Below are positions 1-6,995 of a stretch of DNA of 19,312 nucleotides, one piece after another. Position numbers and translations under genes: made by a program. The stretch's first letter is position 1. Each line of letters starts with the position of its first letter. Origin of the DNA: DUPQ01 sp041678685 (GTDB taxonomy: Bacteria > Bacillota > Clostridia > DUPQ01); assembly GCA_041678685.1 (NCBI GenBank), contig JBAYNV010000028.1:1-19312 (forward strand), written 5' to 3'. The notes below the pieces were generated by a model. That model did not search any database, was not told the origin of the DNA, and saw only the letters and a program-made list of their open reading frames with translations.

Positions 1-584
1 TCTGAAATGTAGTCATTCATTTTTAATATGAAGTCAGAAAGGGAACGCATTACTATACCGGAATAGTCCTTTGAAAACCTGCTGTAGCATGTGTACAGCA
101 GTGACGAGTTTTCTATCATATCCAAAGGCATGATACTGTACTGCTGTTTATTACGGTAAATGTACGGTTTCTCCTTTTTGCAGCTCATGAATGCCGTGTC
201 CGTGACAGGGAAGAATCCTCTTGAAAAATATGTCGGCATATATAAAGGAGTCATAGGACACAGGACGATGCCTTTTTCCCTCATGGCTGCCATATATAAT
301 CTGAATGTCCTTCCCATCTATCCTCTGCCCTCAAATGCCGGTTCCGTATTTACTCCGGTTATGATGGAGGATGCGACGATCCTGTTTCTTATATTCAGAA
401 ACACCGGCCATGACTGCATGGCTGATATCAGCTGACCGTCTTCATATGTGCACGCGGAATAATCCGGTGCGAATCTGTTGTCAAAAAACCAATCAGTAAA
501 GGAATCACTGTCATGAAACGCTTTGATCCAGAGTTTCTTCAGGTTTTCCCAGTCTTTATTTTCACACAATCGAGTTTCTATCAT
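1..584 (-). pseudogene. Eis-like GNAT N-acetyltransferase, interrupted by an in-frame TAG, 3' end outside window
   Basis: Reading leftward from an ATG at 584-582, the first 88 codons give a GNAT N-terminal region (begins MIETRLCENKDWENL). The motif-A segment reads E-G-R-G and is followed at once by TAG (320-318, codon 89). The same frame then continues without a stop to the window edge, starting M-G-R-T-F-R-L-Y-M and including REKGIVLCPMTP and YFSRGFF, both typical of the Eis-like acetyltransferase family. In relatives this place usually reads G-R-G-Y-M, so a Tyr codon (TAT/TAC) changed by one base to TAG is the simplest explanation. The expected product would acetylate an amine using acetyl-CoA; the substrate is unknown. 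The family is usually about 390-400 residues, so the C-terminal half lies beyond the window. An A-rich AGG precedes the start. As written the protein should be inactive, because it lacks most of the acetyl-CoA site; a sequencing error remains possible. Confidence 0.8.
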
Positions 585-608
585 TATCCTTTTTTTACCT
601 CTTTAAAG

Positions 609-637
609 ATTATACCTCAGTAAATGCAAACTGTTAA
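609..637 (-). promoter_or_regulatory. Sigma-A-type promoter of the acetyltransferase gene
   Basis: On the minus strand TTAACA (637-632) is followed after exactly 17 bases by a perfect TATAAT (614-609). The start codon at 584 lies about 25 bases beyond the -10 box, leaving room for a short leader with an A-rich AGG ribosome-binding site. This is seen in the sequence; activity is inferred. Confidence 0.7.
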
Positions 638-650
638 CAAAAATATAGCA

Positions 651-656
651 TATAAT
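651..656 (+). promoter_or_regulatory. Possible -10 box for the pfkB-like/lacI-type pair
   Basis: A perfect TATAAT lies 28 bases before the ATG at 684. No convincing -35 box sits 16-18 bases upstream, so the promoter is weak, needs an activator, or is not real. If transcription starts about 7 bases downstream, it begins after the upstream ATG at 624, which supports translation from 684. Confidence 0.4.
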
Positions 657-683
657 CATCAGTATATGGACACGGAGGTATTT

Positions 684-1646
684 ATGAAACGTGATGTTTT
701 TGCAATGGGAGAGCTTCTTATCGATTTTATGTCCACAGACAGGGACACTGACCTGCTAAATGCAAAGAGCTTTATAAAAAAAGCGGGAGGCGCACCTCCA
801 AATGCGCTCGCGGCATTATCAAAACTCGGAGGCAATGCGGTCATAGCTTCAAAGGTAGGGAATGATCCGTTCGGTGATTTCCTTGTAAATGAATGCAGAA
901 AATACGGTATGGATACCCGGATGATCATAAAGGATCCAAAATACAGCACTACTCTTGCCTTCGTATCCCTTACAGCGGACGGTGAAAGGGATTTTACATT
1001 CGTAAGAGGAGCTGATGAGCATCTGGCATTTAAGGAGCTGGACCAGGATATTATAGGAAAATGCAGGATATTCCATTTCGGAGCTGCTACCGGTCTGCTT
1101 GGAGGGGAAACATATGACACATACATGAAAATGCTCGACATTGCCATAAAGAAGGATGCATATATCGTATTCGATCCCAACTACAGGCAGGATTTCTGGA
1201 AGGAAAGGGCCTCTGTTTTCAGGAAAAGATGCAGAAGACTGATAGAGGCATCCGACATAGTTAAGGTAAGCGACGAGGAGCTTCGTATAATAACAAAAAA
1301 GAAAACTTTAAAAGCCGGAGCCAGAGCGTTGCTGGACATGGGGGCGCGGCTCGTATGTGTAACGCTTGGGAAAAAAGGTGCATTTGCTGCAAGGAAAAAT
1401 TATCAGAGGATCATTCCCGGTATAAAAGTCAGCTGCATAGATTCCACAGGTGCAGGCGATGCATTCATAGGGGCATTGCTGTACAGGCTCAGCACAGCTG
1501 ATGATATGGAAAGCATATATAAAGATGATAGGATCCTTGAGGAATATGTAAGGTATGCAAATATAGCCGGTGCGGTATGCTGTACGAGGCTTGGAGCGAT
1601 GGAAGGGATGCCAACAGCTTCGGATATGGAAATTTACAAGCCATAA
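684..1646 (+). CDS. PfkB-family carbohydrate kinase, fructokinase-like
   Basis: The 320-residue protein matches the ribokinase/PfkB family in length and layout. The N-terminal strand (VFAMGELLIDFM) is followed by the substrate-side G-G-A-P-P-N-A segment near residue 35, then F-D-P-N-Y-R in mid-protein, and the ATP/anion-hole motif S-T-G-A-G-D-A-F with catalytic base D259. The family phosphorylates sugars using ATP in the cytoplasm; the GGAPxN and FDPNYR segments favour a fructokinase or related ketose/deoxysugar kinase, but the substrate cannot be read from sequence. The start at 684 is chosen because GGAGG at 674-678 is well spaced and the homology starts there; an in-frame ATG at 624 would add 20 unlike residues and has no ribosome-binding site. 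The gene probably shares a transcript with the lacI-type gene 49 bases downstream, as no terminator separates them. Confidence 0.88.
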   Translation: MKRDVFAMGELLIDFMSTDRDTDLLNAKSFIKKAGGAPPNALAALSKLGGNAVIASKVGNDPFGDFLVNECRKYGMDTRMIIKDPKYSTTLAFVSLTADGERDFTFVRGADEHLAFKELDQDIIGKCRIFHFGAATGLLGGETYDTYMKMLDIAIKKDAYIVFDPNYRQDFWKERASVFRKRCRRLIEASDIVKVSDEELRIITKKKTLKAGARALLDMGARLVCVTLGKKGAFAARKNYQRIIPGIKVSCIDSTGAGDAFIGALLYRLSTADDMESIYKDDRILEEYVRYANIAGAVCCTRLGAMEGMPTASDMEIYKP

Positions 1647-1695
1647 CAAGTATGATAATATTACTGCAAGGCAGGTTGTATGTTAAAGGAGAACT

Positions 1696-2589
1696 ATGGT
1701 AAAAAAGTATACTATGCAGGATATTGCTGATGTTGCAAATGTCTCAAAAACCACAGTTTCATATGTGCTTAATGATAAAAGCAATGCGCGGGTCAGTGAA
1801 GAGACCAGGCGTAAGATCCTGCAGATAGCAAATCTGTACCGTTATGTCCCTAATCTTTCCGCTAAATACCTGTGCGGTAATAATAAAAAACTGATCGGTA
1901 TCATAATCGGTGACAGTTCTTTCAGAAGCTTCATAAACGAGTACAAGATAATTTATTTATTATATGAGATCTTCTCTGCCAACGACTATAAATTGGTCCT
2001 TCTGGATAATAAACGGCAGAACAATTATATGGATCTTGCATATGATATGATCCTGGCAATCAATTTGAGCGAAGAGCATATAAAGGAAATAGGAGTAAAT
2101 ACATTTTCTCCTATTATACTTTTCGACAGCATGTTTTCTGATAATCTGTTCTTTAAAATAATAAATGATTACACTTCGGCTGCAAAAAAAGCCATGGCAT
2201 ATTTCAACGACCCGGACAACTGTGCGCTGATATATTGTTTAAGGAACAATAAAGGACTGAACGACCTGATCGGGGGACTCCAGGTAGAACCGAAGATCGC
2301 ATTCGATGGGCAGAACAGAAAGGAAATAGACGATTTCCTGACTGCCAATAAAGATAAAAATTTCATAGCTATCGGAGATATCGCAGGATTTATTGCCTTG
2401 TCTGCCATTAAATATGAAAGACTGGCTGTGATCACATTTTCCCATAACTGTGCATTTCCAGAGGAAGTAAGGCAGATCGTATTTTGTGAACATCTCCTTA
2501 AAGAATACGTCAGGATGGTAGTGGAAAAACTGGATGCAAGAGGAGCACAGGAACAGGATCAGCATATTTTCTGGGTAGATCCTGCCTGA
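1696..2589 (+). CDS. LacI-family transcriptional regulator
   Basis: The N-terminus (residues 3-60) is a textbook LacI DNA-binding head: T-M-Q-D-I-A-D-V-A-N-V-S-K-T-T-V-S-Y-V-L-N forms the helix-turn-helix, followed by V-S-E-E-T-R-R-K-I and the hinge-helix region Y-V-P-N-L-S-A-K-Y-L. The remainder corresponds to a periplasmic-binding-type effector domain but is strongly diverged and short: the protein has 297 residues against about 330-340 in typical members. AAAGGAG at 1685-1691 sets the start. The gene lies between a sugar kinase and an operon whose promoter carries two palindromic LacI-type operators about 60 bases after its stop, so it is very probably the local repressor, released by a sugar ligand. 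The ligand is unknown. No matching operator is visible before the kinase/regulator pair, so autoregulation is not indicated. Confidence 0.92.
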   Translation: MVKKYTMQDIADVANVSKTTVSYVLNDKSNARVSEETRRKILQIANLYRYVPNLSAKYLCGNNKKLIGIIIGDSSFRSFINEYKIIYLLYEIFSANDYKLVLLDNKRQNNYMDLAYDMILAINLSEEHIKEIGVNTFSPIILFDSMFSDNLFFKIINDYTSAAKKAMAYFNDPDNCALIYCLRNNKGLNDLIGGLQVEPKIAFDGQNRKEIDDFLTANKDKNFIAIGDIAGFIALSAIKYERLAVITFSHNCAFPEEVRQIVFCEHLLKEYVRMVVEKLDARGAQEQDQHIFWVDPA

Positions 2590-2612
2590 TCGTTAAAAAT
2601 TGATAAAATATG

Positions 2613-2641
2613 TTGACATATATGTTTTCATATGATAATGT
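2613..2641 (+). promoter_or_regulatory. Promoter of the sugar-utilisation operon
   Basis: A perfect TTGACA at 2613-2618 is followed by GATAAT at 2634-2639 (15-base spacer) or the poorer TAATGT at 2636-2641 (17-base spacer). The expected transcription start near 2646-2648 falls beside the first LacI-type palindrome, the usual arrangement for repression. It lies about 24 bases past the lacI-type stop codon and 90 bases before the next gene. Confidence 0.7.
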
Positions 2642-2649
2642 GAAACTGC

Positions 2650-2661
2650 TTAACCGGTTAA
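2650..2661 (+). promoter_or_regulatory. LacI-type operator O1
   Basis: TTAACCGGTTAA is a perfect 12-base palindrome with the central CG typical of LacI-family operators. It is flanked by GC on the left and TCG on the right, and sits at the predicted transcription start. A near copy lies 48 bases downstream. The cognate regulator is inferred to be the product of the adjacent upstream gene. Confidence 0.8.
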
Positions 2662-2697
2662 TCGTACTGCTGATGCGATTTATTTTTTATCATATGC

Positions 2698-2709
2698 TTA
2701 ACCGATTAA
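2698..2709 (+). promoter_or_regulatory. LacI-type operator O2
   Basis: TTAACCGATTAA differs from O1 by one base and shares its flanks (GC before, TC after). It lies within the 5' leader, about 20 bases before the first start codon. Two sites centred 48 bases apart suggest cooperative or roadblock repression. Confidence 0.78.
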
Positions 2710-2730
2710 TCATAAGAAAAGGTAACTGAA

Positions 2731-3798
2731 ATGAAAAATATCGATCTGTTGAAACCAAGTGTGTCAAAAATTGCAGATGAAATGAATAGGACTTATTCTG
2801 ATGCGTTAAAACATATCGGAGGACATGTCACATTCAGGGCGCTTCCTAAAAGCGATATAAAGGAATATATCGATCTTTCAGCTTACCGGTATGATGAATA
2901 CGATCTGGATAAGTATACTGATGATCTTCTTGGTGGGATCTGCAGAATGATGGAAGCAAGAAGATATGTTGAGGACAACTACATACCTCAGCTGAATATA
3001 AACCTTGGTATTGGCGATTATTCTGCATTTGTAACGGGGGAAGTGTATTTTAAAAAGGATACGAGCTGGTCAGTGCCTACAATTACTGATCTGGAGATGT
3101 ATAAGGATATCCCTCCGATAGGTACTTCCGTATGGTATAAGAAATATATGTACATCCTTGAAAGGATATTGAGCAGGACAAAAGATACTGATATACCTTT
3201 CGCACGAGGTTTTTTCTCTCCTTTGGATCTGGCGGAAGCACTGCATGGAGCACGGATATATACAGATTTTTATGATGATCCCGATAAGCTTCATGATTTT
3301 CTGGATTTCTGCGCTGAGGCCACGATACATTTTGCAGAAGATATATATTCAATGATCCGTAAGTACAGAAAAAGCCCGACATACGGGACCATGTTCATTG
3401 ACGGTATCGTCAACATGTCTGAAGACATATCGAGTATGATAAGCCCGGCTCTGTACGATGAATTCTGTGCGCCGCATACTCAGAAAGTTATAGATCATTT
3501 CGGCAGCGGCCATATGCACAGCCACAGCTGTGCCATGTATCTGGTCAGACATATCTGTTCTTTGCATAATGTCGCCAATCTCTGGCTGGCGACCGATCCG
3601 AACCATCCCAGGCCTTTTGAGAAACTGAACGAACTGATAGAGGATGCTGATGGTACATGCCTGGCAATAGACTGCCAGTCTTTCGAGGAAATAGAGAATA
3701 ATATAAATACTTTAAGAAAAGGTAATTTTTCGATTTGTCTTCCTGTTGAGACGGTTGAAGAAGCAATAAGGCTCACTGAGAGATTCGGCAAATTGTAA
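2731..3798 (+). CDS. URO-D/MtaA-superfamily protein, probable zinc methyltransferase-like
   Basis: The 355-residue protein is a member of the uroporphyrinogen decarboxylase-like superfamily, recognised from its overall pattern (A-R-G-F-F-S-P-L-D-L-A in mid-protein, I-S-P-A-L-Y-D-E-F-C-A-P-H near residue 240, and the H-M-H-S-H-S-C block). H265-x-C267 together with C315 (I-D-C-Q) matches the H-x-C-xn-C zinc motif of MtaA/MtbA-type methyltransferases, so a zinc-thiolate methyl-transfer role is plausible. It is unlikely to be haem-pathway HemE: it lies in a sugar operon with no haem genes. It is the first gene after the LacI-type operators and ends 15 bases before the transporter fusion. No corrinoid protein, the usual partner of such enzymes, is present in the window. 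Family placement is confident; the reaction is unknown. Confidence 0.8.
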   Translation: MKNIDLLKPSVSKIADEMNRTYSDALKHIGGHVTFRALPKSDIKEYIDLSAYRYDEYDLDKYTDDLLGGICRMMEARRYVEDNYIPQLNINLGIGDYSAFVTGEVYFKKDTSWSVPTITDLEMYKDIPPIGTSVWYKKYMYILERILSRTKDTDIPFARGFFSPLDLAEALHGARIYTDFYDDPDKLHDFLDFCAEATIHFAEDIYSMIRKYRKSPTYGTMFIDGIVNMSEDISSMISPALYDEFCAPHTQKVIDHFGSGHMHSHSCAMYLVRHICSLHNVANLWLATDPNHPRPFEKLNELIEDADGTCLAIDCQSFEEIENNINTLRKGNFSICLPVETVEEAIRLTERFGKL

Positions 3799-3813
3799 TT
3801 TAAGGAGACTGCC

Positions 3814-6147
3814 GTGGTGAAAAGGACTTCGATCATATTATTGGCTGCAGTACTAGCGATCATGTCGGTCGTTTCCCTGATACCTGTAAAAGCAGATGAT
3901 GATGCTGCAATAATAAGGGTATGGGGATCCGAACTGACACGTGAAAATGATGCGCTCAGAAAGATCGCTATGGAATTCACCGATGAGACCGGTATCGAAG
4001 TTATTATTGTAGACAGGCGCAGTTTATTTGATGCGCCTAAGGATCTTGTAAACAATGCCCAGACTCAGGAAAAGCCTGATATAGTCTTGATGCAGCATGC
4101 GGACATCGGTGATCTTGCCGTAAACGGTTTCCTGATGGAGCTGGAGTTTCCTGAAACCATAATAAACAGCTTTCATGAGTCTGCTTTTTCTTCATTTGCA
4201 ATAGACGGTAAACAATATGGTATAGGATATTCGGTTGAGACATACGGCCTTGTATATAATGCTGATGTAGTCACATATGAGCAGCTCAAGGACCTGACAT
4301 GGGATGGATTATTCCAGTTTGCCATTGATTTTGAAGGGACTAATTCCAATGGCGGATCTATGAAAGGTCTGGTGATGAATCCCAAAAACATGTATTTCAT
4401 GTATCCAATAATTAAAAATTACGGAGGATATTATTACGGGACTGACGGGTCAGGGAATTACGACCCCTTTGATATCGGGCTGAATAATGAAGGATCGCTG
4501 CAGTACATCAGAAGGATGAAGCAGCTGATGGAATATGGAATAATACTGGAAAGCAGGAACTGCACTGACAGTGATGTGTCAGCAGCTTTTGCAAACCAGC
4601 AGGCAGCAGTTATCATCAATGGATTCTGGCAGAACTCATTCTACACTCAAAAAGGCGTGAATTTCGGATTTGCACCTTTACCGAAGAACAATGACGGTAC
4701 GATATCGGAACCATATGCTACTGTAAACGGTTTTGTAATAAACGCTCATTCCGATCACCCGGAAGAGGCAGTGGAATTCCTGGAGTTTCTGTGCAAAGAT
4801 GCCAATCAGCAGAAAATGATAGAGGCAGGCAATAATTATGAATTTAAGACAGGAAGCAGGTTTCCGGTAAATCTTGCAGTAAGGCAAAGCGAGTATATAA
4901 CAAGCGAACCGATGTATACGGTGATGTCATCCATATGTCTGAATGTCGAACCGGTACCGAATATCCCCGAAGGGGATATATGGTACAACTATACAGATAA
5001 AGCATATCAGTCGATATTTTACGGTGATACGAATGGCGATCCTGTAAATGATAAAGACAAACTGGATGAGTTGGCATCAGCGATCTTAAGTGATGTAGAA
5101 AAAATGAATGTCCGGATCGAGGAAGTCGAGATACCGTTTTTAGGATACTTCTTTGTGGGATGCCTGGTTGCTTTATGCATAGTTTTAGTGACCATCAAAA
5201 CAGTCCGGAAAAGAAAAAATATCAGTAGGTCTGCCAGCAAGGCAATGTTCCGGGCTACAATCGTATCTTATATAGTATTATTACCTATAATCGGTCTTAT
5301 AGGTATATTTTATGTGTTTCCCATAATACACAATATTTATCTGTCCATGACGAATTACAGCTCGCTGAATCTGGTGGATTATGTTTTTATAGGAGGATAT
5401 AACTATAAAAGCATATTTATGGAAGGGCTTAACGGCTTTGCTTCCATGTTCATCTGGACTGTTGTATTCGCAGTAAGCGTCATGTCTGTAACGTTCGTAT
5501 TAGGGACGCTTTTAGCCTCGCTTTTGGAACACAGGAAAGCAACAATAGCAAAAATATACAAAATGATCTTCATACTGCCATGGGTGATACCAAGCGTGAT
5601 AATGCTGCTGACATGGAAAGGTATTTTAGCTACCGAGGGCGGAGCTCTGAATGATCTGTTAAGTATGTTTGGGATAGCCAATATCCCCTGGCTGGATGAT
5701 CCGTATCTTGCTAAATTGTCATCGGTTTTTGTTGTTTCCTGGATGGGGACCCCATACTATATGTTCCTGTCTTTGGGATATCTGCAATCCATTCCGAAAG
5801 ACTATTATGAAGCGGCAATGATAGAAGGCGCAGGGAGAGTGAAATCATTTTTCTGGATCACGCTTCCGCTTGTATTCAGGGCACTGCTCCCAACGCTCAT
5901 AATGGGATTTATAATGCAGTTCAATAATTTTGGCTTATACCTTCTGACATCCGGCGGACCGTTCGGAGGCTCTTTAGGAGCTCCGGGAGCGACCGATCTT
6001 CTAATAACCTATGTGTATAATCTGGCTTACAATACCAAGAACTACAGTCTGGCAGCCGCGTATTCTGTCGTAATATTCGTTTTCGTAGCTGCATTTTCGA
6101 TCATTACCATGCGCATAAGCAATAAGCGATTTAATGAAGGGAAGTGA
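3814..6147 (+). CDS. ABC sugar transporter: solute-binding protein fused to a MalF-type permease
   Basis: This 777-residue protein joins two usually separate transporter parts. Residues 1-28 form a signal peptide or signal anchor (basic MVKRT, hydrophobic core, then V-K-A-D). Residues about 30-435 are a family-1 extracellular sugar-binding domain (I-R-V-W-G-S-E-L-T near the start, G-I-G-Y-S-V-E-T-Y-G-L-V-Y-N, and W-D-G-L-F-Q-F). A membrane helix at about 441-463 with a basic cytoplasmic end (K-T-V-R-K-R-K) leads into a MalF-type permease from about 482, with the ATPase-docking EAA loop at 666 (E-A-A-M-I-E-G-A-G...F-W-I-T-L-P). The reading frame is continuous, so this is a true fusion and not two genes. 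The start is GTG at 3814 or GTG at 3817, after TAAGGAG at 3801-3807. It pairs with the MalG-type permease next to it; no ATPase is encoded nearby. Alpha-glucan oligosaccharides are the likely substrate, inferred from the downstream GH13 gene. Confidence 0.93.
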   Translation: MVKRTSIILLAAVLAIMSVVSLIPVKADDDAAIIRVWGSELTRENDALRKIAMEFTDETGIEVIIVDRRSLFDAPKDLVNNAQTQEKPDIVLMQHADIGDLAVNGFLMELEFPETIINSFHESAFSSFAIDGKQYGIGYSVETYGLVYNADVVTYEQLKDLTWDGLFQFAIDFEGTNSNGGSMKGLVMNPKNMYFMYPIIKNYGGYYYGTDGSGNYDPFDIGLNNEGSLQYIRRMKQLMEYGIILESRNCTDSDVSAAFANQQAAVIINGFWQNSFYTQKGVNFGFAPLPKNNDGTISEPYATVNGFVINAHSDHPEEAVEFLEFLCKDANQQKMIEAGNNYEFKTGSRFPVNLAVRQSEYITSEPMYTVMSSICLNVEPVPNIPEGDIWYNYTDKAYQSIFYGDTNGDPVNDKDKLDELASAILSDVEKMNVRIEEVEIPFLGYFFVGCLVALCIVLVTIKTVRKRKNISRSASKAMFRATIVSYIVLLPIIGLIGIFYVFPIIHNIYLSMTNYSSLNLVDYVFIGGYNYKSIFMEGLNGFASMFIWTVVFAVSVMSVTFVLGTLLASLLEHRKATIAKIYKMIFILPWVIPSVIMLLTWKGILATEGGALNDLLSMFGIANIPWLDDPYLAKLSSVFVVSWMGTPYYMFLSLGYLQSIPKDYYEAAMIEGAGRVKSFFWITLPLVFRALLPTLIMGFIMQFNNFGLYLLTSGGPFGGSLGAPGATDLLITYVYNLAYNTKNYSLAAAYSVVIFVFVAAFSIITMRISNKRFNEGK

Positions 6148-6151
6148 AGAG

Positions 6152-6985
6152 ATGACTAGGAAAAAAAGCAAATACTCAGGTATCGGCGTCCATATCATAT
6201 TGATCCTCTTATCATTGACGGTATTGGTCCCATTTGCATATATCATACTCATATCTTTTGGGAAAGATATACTTGATGTTTCCGGATACGGTGACACCGG
6301 TTTTTCTCTTGAATATTACAGGCAGCTGTTTTCCGAAACAAAATACCTTTTCTGGCTGGGTAATTCACTGCTTGTATCTCTGTGTACGATGGTCATATCG
6401 CTGCTGATGGTTTCTGTGGCTTCCTATGTTTTTTCGAAATTCAGGTTTTCCGGGAAGAATGCGTTATTTCAGACTATCCTTCTGATCCAGATATTCCCTC
6501 TGACCCTGATGCTTGTTTCCCTGTTCAAGATTTTCGCTTCGCTTGAATTGCTTAACAGACTGATCGGGCTTGTGATAATCGACTCTGTAATATCATCGGC
6601 AGGGCTGATACTTGTTTCGAAAGGTTATTTTGATACGGTGCCTTATGCGATCGATGAGGCTGCAATGATAGACGGAGCGAATAAGTTTCAGATACTGATC
6701 CATATAACATTGCCTCTTGTCAAACCTATATTGGGCATAGTAGCGATACAGAGTTTTGTTCTGACATATAACGAATATGCTATCGCCAGTATGCTGATCA
6801 CGTCCGGTGCGGAAAAAATGACAGTTGCCGTTGGTCTTCAAAGCCTTATATACGGTCAGTTTCAGCAAAACTGGGGAATGTATTGCGCCGGTGCAGTTTT
6901 GGCCAGCCTTCCCATATTCGTACTATTTTACTCCTGTCAGAAATATTTCATAGGCGGTCTGACAGAAGGAGGAGTCAAGCAGTGA
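6152..6985 (+). CDS. ABC sugar permease, MalG type
   Basis: The 277-residue integral membrane protein has about six hydrophobic helices and the conserved EAA loop at E169 (D-E-A-A-M-I-D-G-A-N-K...I-H-I-T-L-P-L-V) that docks on the transporter ATPase. The N-terminus is short and basic (MTRKKSK) before the first helix, as in MalG-type permeases. The ATG at 6152 is preferred over an in-frame ATG at 6134 because AAGGGAAG (about 6137-6144) fits the former and the latter has no ribosome-binding site and would overlap the upstream gene. It should form the heterodimeric channel with the permease half of the fusion protein, whose stop ends 4 bases before this start. Confidence 0.93.
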   Translation: MTRKKSKYSGIGVHIILILLSLTVLVPFAYIILISFGKDILDVSGYGDTGFSLEYYRQLFSETKYLFWLGNSLLVSLCTMVISLLMVSVASYVFSKFRFSGKNALFQTILLIQIFPLTLMLVSLFKIFASLELLNRLIGLVIIDSVISSAGLILVSKGYFDTVPYAIDEAAMIDGANKFQILIHITLPLVKPILGIVAIQSFVLTYNEYAIASMLITSGAEKMTVAVGLQSLIYGQFQQNWGMYCAGAVLASLPIFVLFYSCQKYFIGGLTEGGVKQ

Positions 6986-6995
6986 GAGGTGTTTC

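Noticed and set aside
318..584. TAG as a sense codon (genetic code change or pyrrolysine) in the acetyltransferase gene
   Set aside because: TAG ends several intact genes here (GH13 at 8694, URO-D at 11366, thiT at 12275, hisD at 15575), so general reassignment does not fit.
624..683. Longer start of the PfkB-like kinase at ATG 624
   Set aside because: It has no ribosome-binding site, lies upstream of the TATAAT at 651, and the added residues do not resemble the family; GGAGG supports 684.
659..1180. 173-codon open frame on the minus strand opposite the kinase gene
   Set aside because: It is antisense to a well-supported gene, shows no family features and has no ribosome-binding site.
2731..3798. 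HemE (uroporphyrinogen decarboxylase) of haem synthesis
   Set aside because: The zinc-type H-x-C motif and the sugar-operon context fit the MtaA-like branch; no other haem genes are near.
3495..4055. 186-codon minus-strand frame across the URO-D and transporter genes
   Set aside because: It lies wholly opposite two strong genes and is low-complexity Ser/Ile-rich, as antisense frames of this base composition usually are.
6134..6151. Longer start of the MalG-type permease at ATG 6134
   Set aside because: No ribosome-binding site precedes it, while AAGGGAAG fits the ATG at 6152 well.
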